DNA from: Komagataella phaffii GS115
Lineage: Eukaryota > Ascomycota > Pichiomycetes > Pichiales > Pichiaceae
Length of the DNA: 64,000 nucleotides
Direction of reading: 5' to 3'
Assembly: GCF_000027005.1 (NCBI RefSeq)
Contig: NC_012964.1
Location: 248,001 to 312,000 of the forward strand
Below the pieces are notes generated by a model that saw nothing but the letters and a program-made list of their open reading frames with translations, was not told the origin of the DNA and made no database searches. How positions within the stretch are numbered: the stretch's first letter is position 1; each line of letters starts with the position of its first letter. Shown here in pieces: positions 1-10,070 of the stretch. The translations under genes were made by a program, and so were the position numbers.

Positions 1-2269
1 TTCTTCTAGCAACCTTCGTGGTGGGACTTTCTAACAAAGAAGAATCCATCTTTTCATTCTTTACTGCAACTTTCAAGGGTCCAAATGACAAACTCCAGAA
101 GAAACAACAACCATTTCCGGAAATTGTGCAAAAATGTAGACTGTCCTGCAATCTGGTCATAGAGACAACTGCGTCGCCATGAGCCCAATGGCTATTTAAT
201 AAATCTCCACTCAAGGTAAAGATAGATATGGATTTATCAGTAGAAGAACAAGTCACTAGCAATTTGGTATCATCTTGTTGTGCCACAAAAAATTTCTCTA
301 TCAACAATGAATCATTATTCAAAGCACTGTGTAATTTAAGAGTTTTGAAAACTTCAAACGAATGCAGGTTGAATATCATAACACTCCGATCATTGGTAGA
401 GACATACAGTTCATTATCAACAATTTCCATGTATAATGGTGTACTTTTCAAGGATATGACCTTCAATAAGTTGACGCTTAGTTGATCCTTGAATTTCAAT
501 TCATGAACAGATATCGTTCTATCATGAGAGCAAACGTATAATCTCTCATTATGTATGATTGCTTGTGATAAATTTCCCCGATGAATTGATAATGTTTGAA
601 ATAATTCCCATGGTGAGCCTTGCTTGAAGAAAAGTTGGATCATTCTATCTCTTCCAACAGTAACAAGCAAATGGGCATCAGCACCAAGTTTGGCATAAAC
701 CATCTGATTAACGGAAGACTCATGGGCTTTGATTGACTTGACCAAATTTCCATCGTTAAAAAAGTAAACCAGTCCAAACTTATCTCCAAAAAAAATCTCC
801 CTGTTCTTACAAGAATACTCAAAGCATGAAAACTCATGCTCTAATGAGTCCGTTCCAGGTTGCTGAAACCTTAAAAGTGTGATGCTTTTGAAATTATGCG
901 AGTCAAAATCAAACTGAACTAATTCACCTGAACTTGATAAGTTCAAGCCCTTCTTGCCAATCGATTTGAAGTCAACGGAACACTTAAACATAGCATCAGC
1001 AATAACACAGGCAAGAGTACCATCCTTGTGGATTAGATAAATTTCATCCTTGTCATTCAAACAGGCAAAAAAATCTCCAAACTTCAGAAGAGAAATCAAA
1101 CCATCTCTAACTTGAGTTTTTCTTGGAGAGTAGGGTGTAGGTTGAATTGTTAAATCCTCAGCAATTTTGATACTCTCCAACTCCATGCTCTTGATCAGTT
1201 CGCCGCTATTGTAGTAAAGAGAGTCGCCGAGATATATTTGATTGGTGGTTTCAGCCAGGTGCACGTCAAGTTTCTGTAGTTGTATTGGGTCATCATATAA
1301 ATTGAAGCAGGCTATCTCTGACCTATCAGTCAGCACCAGCAATTCGTCCTCGTTGAACCATGAGCAGCTCAAAAAATTGCTATTGATAAAATCCTTCAAG
1401 ATAACATTCTTTCCTTTTATCAATTGAACATGTGGTTTAGTTGGGCTCGTCGGAGGAGCTTTCTCAAATATCTCCTTGCATAGTTCGATACTGTCATTAA
1501 ACGAGCAATTCCAAAGCCGTATATGCCTCAAACCAAACGTAACTACTATGTCATTACCCTTCCAAATAAGTCCATTTATAGTAGACAGACACTTATTGCT
1601 TCCTAAGAAAAGCACTTTGTTTGAAGAAGACGTGGGGCGAAGTTTCCAGCAATTCAAAAATCCGTCATTTGAAATGCCCAACGAACATAACTTGTCATTT
1701 TTGGGCGAAAACTTCACCAAATTTATACCAAATCTGTGATCACTTATACAAAACAGTGGGGAGTTTGTACTGTTAGGTTCCAGGGAATAAACCAACACTC
1801 GAGGCTGGTAGCCTTCCTCTCCGACGGCTAAAAGTTTTCCATCTGACGAAATATCAATACAGCTTATGACACGCACTTTGTGAGTCAGTTTGGAGACATT
1901 GGTATTCGTGGGGGTGAAACTTGCAGAATCACTTGCGTGTGAAATTGATAGGCCATCTCGTGTATAATACTCCAAAGAATCACTCTCCACATGCGTATCG
2001 TCATCTAACAAGCCTGAATTTATAGCGAGATTCAGATATGCATTTGCATTGGAGTCATTTGACTCGAGGGTTTGCCTGCTACTCTTACTTTTCTTATTGT
2101 TGGCACAAAAGAACCTTTGCGATTTCACAGCATTTTCCTTCAAATCGACTTCCGAAACAACAACTCCTCCGCTGGTTACATAGCCAATAAGATTCTTGCT
2201 TTGGCACACGGCAAATTGACTTGTTTTCTTGCTTGAACAACCAAAAATGTGCTGTATTTTGGTGTCCAT
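1..2269 (-). CDS. WD40-repeat protein, MABP1/WDR62-like (C-terminal part outside window)
   Basis: An open frame runs leftwards from ATG at 2269 to the window edge, giving about 756 visible residues with no stop, so the C-terminus is missing. The N-terminal half follows the MABP1/WDR62 style of WD40 propeller: a short segment ending in a VTSGGVVV-like strand, then GEEGYQPRVLVYSL, NDGFLNCWKL and GLRHIRLWN blades. Later blades include SSVNQMVYAKLG...LLVTVGRDRMIQLFF and SHDRTISVHEL. In animals this family scaffolds JNK signalling and spindle poles; the yeast role is unknown to me and I infer only a scaffold-type double propeller. I recall no obvious S. cerevisiae counterpart. The downstream neighbour on the same strand lies beyond the window; upstream is the DUF4246 pseudogene. 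Family call is good, exact function unknown. Confidence 0.7.
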   Translation of the reverse strand, partial: MDTKIQHIFGCSSKKTSQFAVCQSKNLIGYVTSGGVVVSEVDLKENAVKSQRFFCANNKKSKSSRQTLESNDSNANAYLNLAINSGLLDDDTHVESDSLEYYTRDGLSISHASDSASFTPTNTNVSKLTHKVRVISCIDISSDGKLLAVGEEGYQPRVLVYSLEPNSTNSPLFCISDHRFGINLVKFSPKNDKLCSLGISNDGFLNCWKLRPTSSSNKVLFLGSNKCLSTINGLIWKGNDIVVTFGLRHIRLWNCSFNDSIELCKEIFEKAPPTSPTKPHVQLIKGKNVILKDFINSNFLSCSWFNEDELLVLTDRSEIACFNLYDDPIQLQKLDVHLAETTNQIYLGDSLYYNSGELIKSMELESIKIAEDLTIQPTPYSPRKTQVRDGLISLLKFGDFFACLNDKDEIYLIHKDGTLACVIADAMFKCSVDFKSIGKKGLNLSSSGELVQFDFDSHNFKSITLLRFQQPGTDSLEHEFSCFEYSCKNREIFFGDKFGLVYFFNDGNLVKSIKAHESSVNQMVYAKLGADAHLLVTVGRDRMIQLFFKQGSPWELFQTLSIHRGNLSQAIIHNERLYVCSHDRTISVHELKFKDQLSVNLLKVISLKSTPLYMEIVDNELYVSTNDRSVMIFNLHSFEVFKTLKLHSALNNDSLLIEKFFVAQQDDTKLLVTCSSTDKSISIFTLSGDLLNSHWAHGDAVVSMTRLQDSLHFCTISGNGCCFFWSLSFGPLKVAVKNEKMDSSLLESPTTKVARR

Positions 2270-2524
2270 CTCGATGAGCTATACTCAATCAAAACACTGT
2301 TTCTCTGTTTACCTTTACTGAAACCTTCGCGATATATTATTACTATGATAAGTTTAATGCAGAAATAATATATAAAGTTGGGGATGATTGGAACTACCCA
2401 GAAACTCCACATCATTCAAGGAATTAATGCTTTATAAGTCATTCTATGTCCTTAGAATGAGAGACGAAGTATGAACTATCAAACATTTGTTAGATTATGA
2501 CGAGTATGAGAAGGGTTTACCATA

Positions 2525-4221
2525 TTAAGGAATGAAGAAAGACGTGTAAGCAGTGGATCCACCACGCTCATCCTCCTCTTCAGGAGTTCTCCCCTTCATC
2601 AATTTTTCCCTAACTTTCTTTGCTTCGTCCGAACTTATGGTATATTGAAATGCACTATCTGTCAAATCCAAATTCTCCGTCGGAATTATGTACGATGTTC
2701 TGTCCACCGACGAAGTAATCTTGTCTCCCGACAGATTTTGCTGTTGTGCTGGCACCTTGTCAGTTGCAACGGTTTGCTGATTATTAGGATCCACCAATAA
2801 AAAGCAAAGAATCTTTCTATGGCCGGGCTTCGTTTTATCAGCCAGTTCAAACGGTTCGACACGATGTTGGTAAACGTTAGGGAATATCAGAGTCTGTTGT
2901 CAATACAATCAACAGATCCTGGAAATCTCGTCAATTTATCTTGATCCTTGAATCTAAAAACCCTTCTAGCCATGACTCTGTCACCATCAACAACTGTCAC
3001 ATTCGGTGAAACAGCGGCATTGCGGAAACTAATTTTGGAGTCTCCAATGTTCTCTGAATCATGATAATAAAATACAGTCGCAATAATATCTTCATTAATT
3101 TTACTCCAACGTGCCACGAACCACCTTGATAAGAAGGTCTTTCTGGAGTTAAATGGATGTTAGATAACTTGGTAATTACTTTAAGAGATTAAGAGAACCA
3201 AAATCTGCCAAATCCACTTTCTTTTCGGTCACACAAGCCGGTGGTTCAAATTCAAGAGGAAACAAAGACTTGTCAATGTAATCCTCCCTTTCATCATAGA
3301 ATTCCTCTGCTCTGGCGATTTCATCGGTGTCCGGCTCGCTTTCATAGCCACTGTTGCACCAATAGCCATATAGTTCGTCTGGCCAATCATAACCATAGGG
3401 CATATCCAAAAACACTCATATGTAGGGTATTCGGCCCTCAATCTTTCAAGTTACTCGAATAAGTCAAGAGCAAGTACAGACCAGGGACAGCTTTAGCAAA
3501 TACCGAAGAAATCAGTGAGTATAAATTGCCGTATTTGACTGGATCAAGATTGTTAATATAGATTGTATGTCCACATCGTACCCCCATCTTTTTTTGAAAC
3601 GTGAAAAATGGATGGAAGCCACTGATAGATCTCCGACAAATAGTCTTTTCCTAAACAGTTAGTGTACGTAGGTATATCCTTGGGAACTATCATCTTGGAA
3701 ACTTCAAACAGATTTCCCGTCATCACTTTTGTCTTTCCATACTGTAAAGGATACAATGAAGGGTGAACCAAGTCCAGCACTTGGTTATCACTTCCAGGAC
3801 GCCAATCCTTGGAATCCTCAGGAACGTCCTCCAGTTTTTCATACACTAACTTCTTCAAAGATTCTGTGAAATCCTCATCAAGTGCTCTGTCTAACAACAG
3901 CACATTCTCGTTGGGACCCATGGTGAACCCTGTCTCTTGTCCCCACTTATCATACCATTCTAGTCTTCAAAAATATAGTTCCAGATTGTTTCTGCAGAAT
4001 GAAGTGGTAAATAGTCTGGTTCTACTTTCAATTGACCTTCCATTTTTCGGCAATCCACTTCTTCCTGCTCTCCTCATTGTTGTATTTGGTAGTCCAGTCA
4101 GGTTTCGCTCTAATCATACAGCTCAACTTATGCACGATTAGATCGTCTATAACTCGTAGATAGCAGACTTTGTCTCCTTCGAAAGAGCACTATAGAATGG
4201 ATGTGGGAAGTGTTCAATCTT
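2525..4221 (-). pseudogene. DUF4246-family protein, broken by about nine frameshifts
   Basis: No single frame is long, but reading across frames gives a continuous DUF4246-like protein. From 4221 leftwards the pieces are: HFPHPFYSAL; DDLIVHKLSCMIRAKPDW; LKVEPDYLPLHSAETIWNYI; EWYDKWGQETGFTMGP; LDLVHPSLYPLQYGKT; IYQWLPSIFHVS; YINNLDPVKYGNL; DMPYGYDWPDELYG; KVITKLSNIHLTPERPSYQ then GGSWHV; NEDIIATVFYYHDSENI; LIFPNVYQHRVEPFELAD; GHRKILCFLLVDPNNQQTV. Frame changes fall near 4148, 4035, 3960, 3575 (probably two), 3440-3415 (two), 3178, 3110 and 2890. The family function is uncharacterised (the fold resembles 2OG-oxygenase-like fungal proteins only by inference). The decay is mostly indels, with motifs well kept. 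The 5' end is uncertain: the visible homology starts at about 4221. A sequencing-error explanation cannot be excluded, but intact neighbours argue against it. Confidence 0.8.
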
Positions 4222-4726
4222 TCGCTGACATAGCGACGACTTGTGGTTAGGATACTAAGGACATGTTACGAAAAGGGCGTCCTTAGAAAATCTTTATACC
4301 TAGGGCTTCCAAATGTGTCATAGTCTGTAAGTGAAGAAAAGAATATGAGTCAAGTATAGGTGCGGCGGCTGATAGAAAAAGTAGTGCTCGAGATCCCTCA
4401 AGCATTTCAAGTGCCAAAGGAGTGCTCCACTGTGTCAATTACGATTGTTGCCAGATTAAGTGCATTATAGATGAGACTATATAAGAGTGGGAACTTTTTG
4501 ATAAAGCACTTTACACTTTACGCGTTCTTGGTGGAACGTAGGACCGTGTTCTGTCCTGTCAGTCTGAAAAATTTCGAGAAACGGTGCCGTTATCTTTATC
4601 GAACAACTATTTTCTGAGTTTTTATCATGACAAATGGAAGTGAAGGAAGGTAAATCATAAAGTCATAAAATGCTGGGGATTATTAGAAATTGTTCTGTAG
4701 GTCAGATCTATAACGGTAGTGTTAAT
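4222..4726. other. Intergenic region between pseudogene 5' end and CCC2 3' end
   Basis: About 500 bp with no supportable gene. It should hold the former promoter of the pseudogene and the CCC2 terminator. It contains a TATATAA at 4478-4484 and an ACGCGT at 4520-4525. Nothing else is recognised. Confidence 0.6.
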
Positions 4727-7516
4727 TCACTGGGCAAGTAGTTCATAAGATTCCTTCCTGGTGGGAGAACTCCAAAACTTCAGTTTGTCCAAGAGATTAA
4801 AATACTTTTTGGAAGGTGTGGATTTTTGGAACCTTTTGATGAGGCTACCAGTCTCTAAATCAGTGTTAATATCCAGGTCGTTTGATGTGTTAGGAGCAGA
4901 GAATTTGAACGAGCTGATATCAGGTTTCTTCCAAAGCTTCAATAGCAAAGAGTTCAAGACAACACTAACGGAACTGAATGCCATGGCAGCAGAGGCAACC
5001 ATGGGGTGTAAGTAGAGTCCAAAAGGGACCAAGAACACACCCATGGCTATTGGTAGCATGAAAGCGTTGTAAATGAAAGCCCAAAAAAAGTTCATCTTGA
5101 TTTTCTTGAAAGTAGCTCGGGATATTGACAACGCCGATATTAATCCTGAAATAGAATTGGAATCGTTCGAAAGTAAGACGATATCAGCAGCTTCGATGGC
5201 AACATCAGTGCCTGATGCAATAGCAATACCTATGTCTGCATCTACGAGTGCCGGTGCATCATTAATCCCATCTCCAACAAAAGCTATCTTAAATCCAAAT
5301 TCAGACCGTATTTCTTGGACAATCCCTGCCTTTTCAGAAGGTGAAACATTTGCAAACACATTAGACTTGAAAATGCCAACCTTGGAAGCCACTTTTTCAG
5401 CTGTAGCCTGATTATCTCCTGTGACTAAAGCCACAGATATTCCTTGACTCATCAAATAAGAAACAACCTGTGCAGAGTCAGACTTGACCATGTCAGATAA
5501 CTCAACGTAGCCTTGCAAAACTTCATTAATCAGCACGTAAATATGCGTACCGCAGATTTCCTCATTACTTTGGATTGTAGAGCAGATTTTCTCATTTCCA
5601 ATAGAAACTTTAAGAACTTCACCATTGATAGTCACGTCAGCCTTAATACCGGCACCCACCTGAATATCCACATTGGATACAGTAATCTCTGGTTTCGATT
5701 CAACACTCTTTTCCATCGAGATTTTTGATAAAGCTTTGGCAACAGGATGCTCGCTGTTCGACTCCAAACGACCAATGATATGCCAAAGATCTGACTCTGA
5801 AATATTGCTGACGGTTGGATTTAAGGAATATCTGCTAAGTTGCATCAGACCTGTCGTTATTGTGCCTGTTTTATCGAATAGCACGCATTCTATACTGCTG
5901 GCATTTTCTAAAACTTCACCGCCTTTGATTAGTATTCCATTAGTAGCACCAACACCAGTACCCACCATTATGGCGGTTGGTGCAGCTAGTCCCAAAGCAC
6001 AGGGACAAGCAACAACAATGACAGAAATGGCTACCTTGAAAACCCTCTCTATCGATATGTGATCACCATCCTTGAAGAAAGTAGGGACAGAACTGAATGA
6101 TCTACACTTGACGACCATGAACCAGACAATGAAGGTCAAAACTGAGAGGGAGAGGATGGTTGGAACAAAAATTGATGATACAGAGTCAGCAAATCTTTGA
6201 ACCGGTGCTTTTGACATCTGGGCATCTTTTACCAAGTCCACAATCTGTTGCAATTCGGTATCACTGGATAGTTTATCAACCTTAACATATAAAACTCCAG
6301 AATTGTTAACAGAGCCGCAAATGACTTTGGCACCTTCTTCTTTTAAAACTGGAAGAGACTCTCCGGTTAGCAGGGATTCATCAACGTCAGATTTTCCGTA
6401 AACAACAGTTCCATCACAAGGAATACGGCTACCGGGGTGAATTAGCACCATATCATTCAGTTGCAACAGCTCTGGAACAATTTCCTTCGTGACCAAAGAA
6501 GTTGATTCGATATCCTTTTCTGATGAAAAGTTCTCAATTAGCAGACAACTAGTGGGTGAAAGGGCAAGTAGTTTAGACAGGGCAGTGGAACTATGTGATT
6601 TTGCCTTGTTCTCCAAGAATTTCCCAAAAGAAATAAAAATGAAGAGCATAGCAGATGTATCGAATAGTACACTGGGCTGTGTGTGGTTAGCTCCTAATAT
6701 GGCATGAAGCAAGGTAATGATTGAGTAGCCATAAGCAATGGTTGTGGAAAGACATATTAACAAATCCATGTTACCGGTTCCATGTCGCAAAGAGTTGTAT
6801 GCATTGGTGTAAAACTTTCTGGCTAGCCAAAGTTGGATGTATGAGGCTAAAACTAGCTGAATAAAATCAGTTAACGTTAACCCATTGAAAAGCTTAACAT
6901 TCTTATGAGTGATCATGGGGAAGATATGACCCAAGAAAAATACAGGCACTCCAAAGATCAGATTCTGCACAAAGGTCAACCTCCAGTATTGAATTTCCTT
7001 GACTTTTGCCAGTATATTAAGTTGACTTTCCTTGTCTACAAGAGTGTTGTTGAGCAAAAGTACATCAAATCCACAGTTTTCGATTGTTTCCACAATTTTT
7101 CTGATCCCAACTTGACGTGGGAGATACCTGACCACACATTCTTCGGTGACTAAAGCAACATGTGCAGAAAGGACACCATCGAGCTGAGAAACCATCGACT
7201 CCACAGTGTCGGAACAATTTGTACAAGTCATTCCAATGACTTGCAACTTTACGGTTGTTTCATTCTGGTAGGAGGCCTTTTCAGGTTCGGATAGTACGGG
7301 ATCACTGGATATAAGCTCGCAGTCAAAACCGGAATCCTCTATGACCTCTATAATGTCTTTTGGGCTAATTCCGTCACCATGAACAATTGTCCCCGTCTCA
7401 GTCATAAGCGATACAGACACTTCCTCAACGCTATCAAGGGATTGCAGATTCTGCGTAATTGAGTTTACACAGGCCGAACAGGTCATTCCTGTGATGGTAA
7501 CCTTCGTCTGGAACAT
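4727..7516 (-). CDS. CCC2: Copper-transporting P1B-type ATPase
   Basis: P-type ATPase of 929 residues that pumps Cu(I) into the late-Golgi lumen to load multicopper oxidases such as the Fet3 ferroxidase, receiving copper from the Atx1 chaperone (family knowledge). Two N-terminal heavy-metal-binding domains carry GMTCSAC (Cys13, Cys16) and GMTCTNC (Cys98, Cys101). The membrane CPC ion site is C504-P-C506 in VACPCALGLAAP. The phosphorylated aspartate is D548 in DKTGTIT; GESLPV (TGES loop) and GDGINDAP (hinge) are present. Two metal domains and the overall length fit yeast Ccc2. The frame stays open upstream to a TTG at 7561, but the first ATG is 7516 (MFQTKVTITG), directly before the first metal domain, so that start is used. 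The upstream region 7517-8274 is shared with divergent MUS81. Confidence 0.95.
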   Translation of the reverse strand: MFQTKVTITGMTCSACVNSITQNLQSLDSVEEVSVSLMTETGTIVHGDGISPKDIIEVIEDSGFDCELISSDPVLSEPEKASYQNETTVKLQVIGMTCTNCSDTVESMVSQLDGVLSAHVALVTEECVVRYLPRQVGIRKIVETIENCGFDVLLLNNTLVDKESQLNILAKVKEIQYWRLTFVQNLIFGVPVFFLGHIFPMITHKNVKLFNGLTLTDFIQLVLASYIQLWLARKFYTNAYNSLRHGTGNMDLLICLSTTIAYGYSIITLLHAILGANHTQPSVLFDTSAMLFIFISFGKFLENKAKSHSSTALSKLLALSPTSCLLIENFSSEKDIESTSLVTKEIVPELLQLNDMVLIHPGSRIPCDGTVVYGKSDVDESLLTGESLPVLKEEGAKVICGSVNNSGVLYVKVDKLSSDTELQQIVDLVKDAQMSKAPVQRFADSVSSIFVPTILSLSVLTFIVWFMVVKCRSFSSVPTFFKDGDHISIERVFKVAISVIVVACPCALGLAAPTAIMVGTGVGATNGILIKGGEVLENASSIECVLFDKTGTITTGLMQLSRYSLNPTVSNISESDLWHIIGRLESNSEHPVAKALSKISMEKSVESKPEITVSNVDIQVGAGIKADVTINGEVLKVSIGNEKICSTIQSNEEICGTHIYVLINEVLQGYVELSDMVKSDSAQVVSYLMSQGISVALVTGDNQATAEKVASKVGIFKSNVFANVSPSEKAGIVQEIRSEFGFKIAFVGDGINDAPALVDADIGIAIASGTDVAIEAADIVLLSNDSNSISGLISALSISRATFKKIKMNFFWAFIYNAFMLPIAMGVFLVPFGLYLHPMVASAAMAFSSVSVVLNSLLLKLWKKPDISSFKFSAPNTSNDLDINTDLETGSLIKRFQKSTPSKKYFNLLDKLKFWSSPTRKESYELLAQ

Positions 7517-8274
7517 TTTGGGGCGGGGCCAGAGGAAGAGACGGAAGAGGACAGAGGGCAAGGAGTGCTGAAATTATTACTAAAGGAATTCGATAGATTA
7601 TATAGATTAAGGTTGTTTAGAGTTGGTTGGTACACTAGTTATTATTCTTTCATGCACTTTATTACATGCAGCTAATAGTAGCGAACGAGATAGGGAGGAT
7701 AGTTGAATTGAAACGATGAAAATTTCCCTAGCCAAAAAGGTTGGAGGGGGGAGATGGTAAAAGTGGAATAGGTTGAAGGTATGTTTATTGACCCAGCATT
7801 TTTCTCTGTTGTGGAACTTACCTGAGTCAGCCATCCTTTTTCTCCCTTTTTTGGCAGTTCAGTCCGAAATAAGATGTTCTATTGTAGATAGTAGTGCGTC
7901 TAAGGATTTTTTATGGTTCCTTGCAAGCATGGCCGTGGTCCAGGGGGGACACCAGAAGGATAGACTAATTCATCTACCGTCCCTGGCCAACAAAATTGGT
8001 AATGTCCCTACCAAAAAGCTAAACGTCTTCACTTGGCTCTTCAGTACTGGACCCTGTTGAAGTACATTTATGCGCAAATTACCGTTATCACGATTAAACG
8101 ACTCTTGGTATGCTTATACACTCTTATCTCCAATTTCCATCACACACCGTTCATTTTGGGATAGTCCACAACCTAACCTCATTTTGCAAGCTCAGCGCCA
8201 GATAAACTACATCCTTACACCATATTTACATGTGTATGCCTGAGGATCAAGGTAGAGGGGAGCCTAGTCGAACC
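7517..8274. promoter_or_regulatory. Divergent promoter region CCC2 / MUS81
   Basis: A 758-bp gap between two divergent starts. Short open frames occur at 7607-7834 (minus) and 7773-8060 (plus), but neither resembles a known protein. I see no tRNA-like or repeat structure and name no specific regulatory site. Confidence 0.5.
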
Positions 8275-9894
8275 ATGGATCTGCCCTCAGATTTGAAACA
8301 TCTCTTTCTGAAATGGCTGGAAGACGATTGCATTGTACAGATCCAGCTTGGGTCTAAGCGTGCACTTCAATTGACCAGGGCCATGGAGAACTTGAAGAGG
8401 ACGGATGAGGCTATCGATAATGTAAACAAGCTTAAAACTGTGAGGTACATTGGCCCCAAGATAACGGAGTTTCTGAATAAAAAGCTTCTTAAATACTGCA
8501 ATGACAATGGATATCGTGTTCCTGATTGGTGTAAAACAGCGGAAACTACCACAAGCTCCAGAAAACCCGCAACCCAGAAAGTAGCTAAACCCTCCACATC
8601 AACTGGTCTAACTGGGGCACTTCCTGGTGGAAGAAGTAAGGGAAGACGGAAATATGTTCCTGCTAAAAATTCCAGTGCGTATGCAATACTGATATCATTG
8701 CTGGTCAATGATTCTGCTCAAACTGGCGTCCAGAAGAGCACCGTTATTGCCGTGGCCAGTAAGTATTGTGAACGATCATTCACCACTAACCCAGCTACAG
8801 GCCAATTCTATAGCGCTTGGAATTCCATTAAAACCCTCATGAATCATGAACTGGTTGTGGAATCAACGACAAAAAGGCCAGCATTATACTATTTAACCGA
8901 CGAAGGTAAACTGCTGGCAACTACTCTTGTTCAAGAGATGCCTGAACATCAGAGGCCTCAGATTGATGGCAATGATGAGGACTATGACGCGAGACAAAGC
9001 ACTCCCGCTGCATATTTTGCCAGCTGCGGGTATCAAGAATGGTCCGACTTCACTATCAAAATGATCATTGATAACAGGGAGATTAGATCACAGACCGAAA
9101 GAGACTTTTTTCAGAACAAAATGAGCGATGCAAACGTGCCGATCGAAATTCGTCCATTACCGGTTGGAGATGTACTATGGGTAGCTAGAAGCGAAGCCGG
9201 AGAAGAAGTGGTTCTAGATACTATTGTTGAACGGAAACGTTTGGACGATCTTGTCGCTTCTATACAAGACGGAAGGTTTCTAGAACAGAAATCTCGACTC
9301 AAAGAAACCAAGCTAAAGAACATAATCTACATCACTGAAGAGTTCACCTCAACGAATCTGGGACAAATGGCAGGTGCGGTTCAAACAAGCCTTTCAATGA
9401 TAATGACAAACTTCCAATTCAGACTACATCGTACCAAGGACGCAGATGCGACTTGTAAGTTTCTCTCCATTCTCCATCGCAGTGTCTGCAACCGGTTCCA
9501 AAACAAACCAATAATATGCATCAATGCCATGAAGTTAGACGACAATTCTCTCCCGGCTTTTCAGGATAGTCTGATGAAGTTTAGAAAAGAAATGGACAAG
9601 GACGGTTGCTACATCTATATTAATTACAGCATTTTTCATAGCATATTCGGCAAGTCTAGCTTGGTTTCTTTGAAAGAGACCTACATCAAGATGCTGATGA
9701 CAACGAAAGGAGTATCACTGGATAAAGCTATTCAAATCCAAAGACACTATCCAACACCACAAAGCCTCATTAAGGCTTTCAGAGAATCCAAGGACCCCAA
9801 ACTACTAAGTCAACATTTCAAACAGGAAATCATTACTCACAAGAAAGTGACAGCCATACTGAGCGAAAAAATATTCCAGACATGGGGTATATGA
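8275..9894 (+). CDS. MUS81: Structure-specific endonuclease subunit Mus81
   Basis: Catalytic subunit of the Mus81-Mms4 (Eme1) nuclease, which cleaves nicked Holliday junctions, 3' flaps and stalled forks in the nucleus. The ERCC4/XPF nuclease motif ERKRLDD begins at E319 (ERKxxxD, ending D325), preceded by the IIDNREIRSQTERDFF strand. The N-terminus has a helix-hairpin-helix-like segment (KLKTVRYIGPKITEFLNKKL), and a winged-helix segment follows. The C-terminus should carry the second HhH domain. The start at 8275 (MDLPSDLKHLFLKWL, context AACCATGG) is preferred because S. cerevisiae Mus81 begins similarly (MELSSNLKDL, from memory). An in-frame ATG at 8230 would add 15 residues. The predicted length is 539 residues. 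PNS1 follows in tandem after 176 bp. Confidence 0.95.
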   Translation: MDLPSDLKHLFLKWLEDDCIVQIQLGSKRALQLTRAMENLKRTDEAIDNVNKLKTVRYIGPKITEFLNKKLLKYCNDNGYRVPDWCKTAETTTSSRKPATQKVAKPSTSTGLTGALPGGRSKGRRKYVPAKNSSAYAILISLLVNDSAQTGVQKSTVIAVASKYCERSFTTNPATGQFYSAWNSIKTLMNHELVVESTTKRPALYYLTDEGKLLATTLVQEMPEHQRPQIDGNDEDYDARQSTPAAYFASCGYQEWSDFTIKMIIDNREIRSQTERDFFQNKMSDANVPIEIRPLPVGDVLWVARSEAGEEVVLDTIVERKRLDDLVASIQDGRFLEQKSRLKETKLKNIIYITEEFTSTNLGQMAGAVQTSLSMIMTNFQFRLHRTKDADATCKFLSILHRSVCNRFQNKPIICINAMKLDDNSLPAFQDSLMKFRKEMDKDGCYIYINYSIFHSIFGKSSLVSLKETYIKMLMTTKGVSLDKAIQIQRHYPTPQSLIKAFRESKDPKLLSQHFKQEIITHKKVTAILSEKIFQTWGI

Positions 9895-10070
9895 TGATCC
9901 AAAAAAAGAACTTACTGGAACATGCGCATCGATGTTAGCAACGCATCACATGACATGTCTTTCTTTGCCTTCGCGAACTCCTTCACTGGCATCCCTAATA
10001 TTTGAGGGTAAACAGAACAACTACCTCTGTGTCTCTGCTTAATTGAGTTTTATATTCATCACCCCCAAAT

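Noticed and set aside
7607..8060. Short open frames in the CCC2/MUS81 gap (75 and 95 codons)
   Set aside because: They have no family resemblance, lie in a promoter region and overlap one another on opposite strands.
8230..8274. Upstream in-frame ATG for MUS81
   Set aside because: It would add 15 hydrophilic residues not seen in the family; the ATG at 8275 has better context and aligns with known N-termini. It is not excluded.
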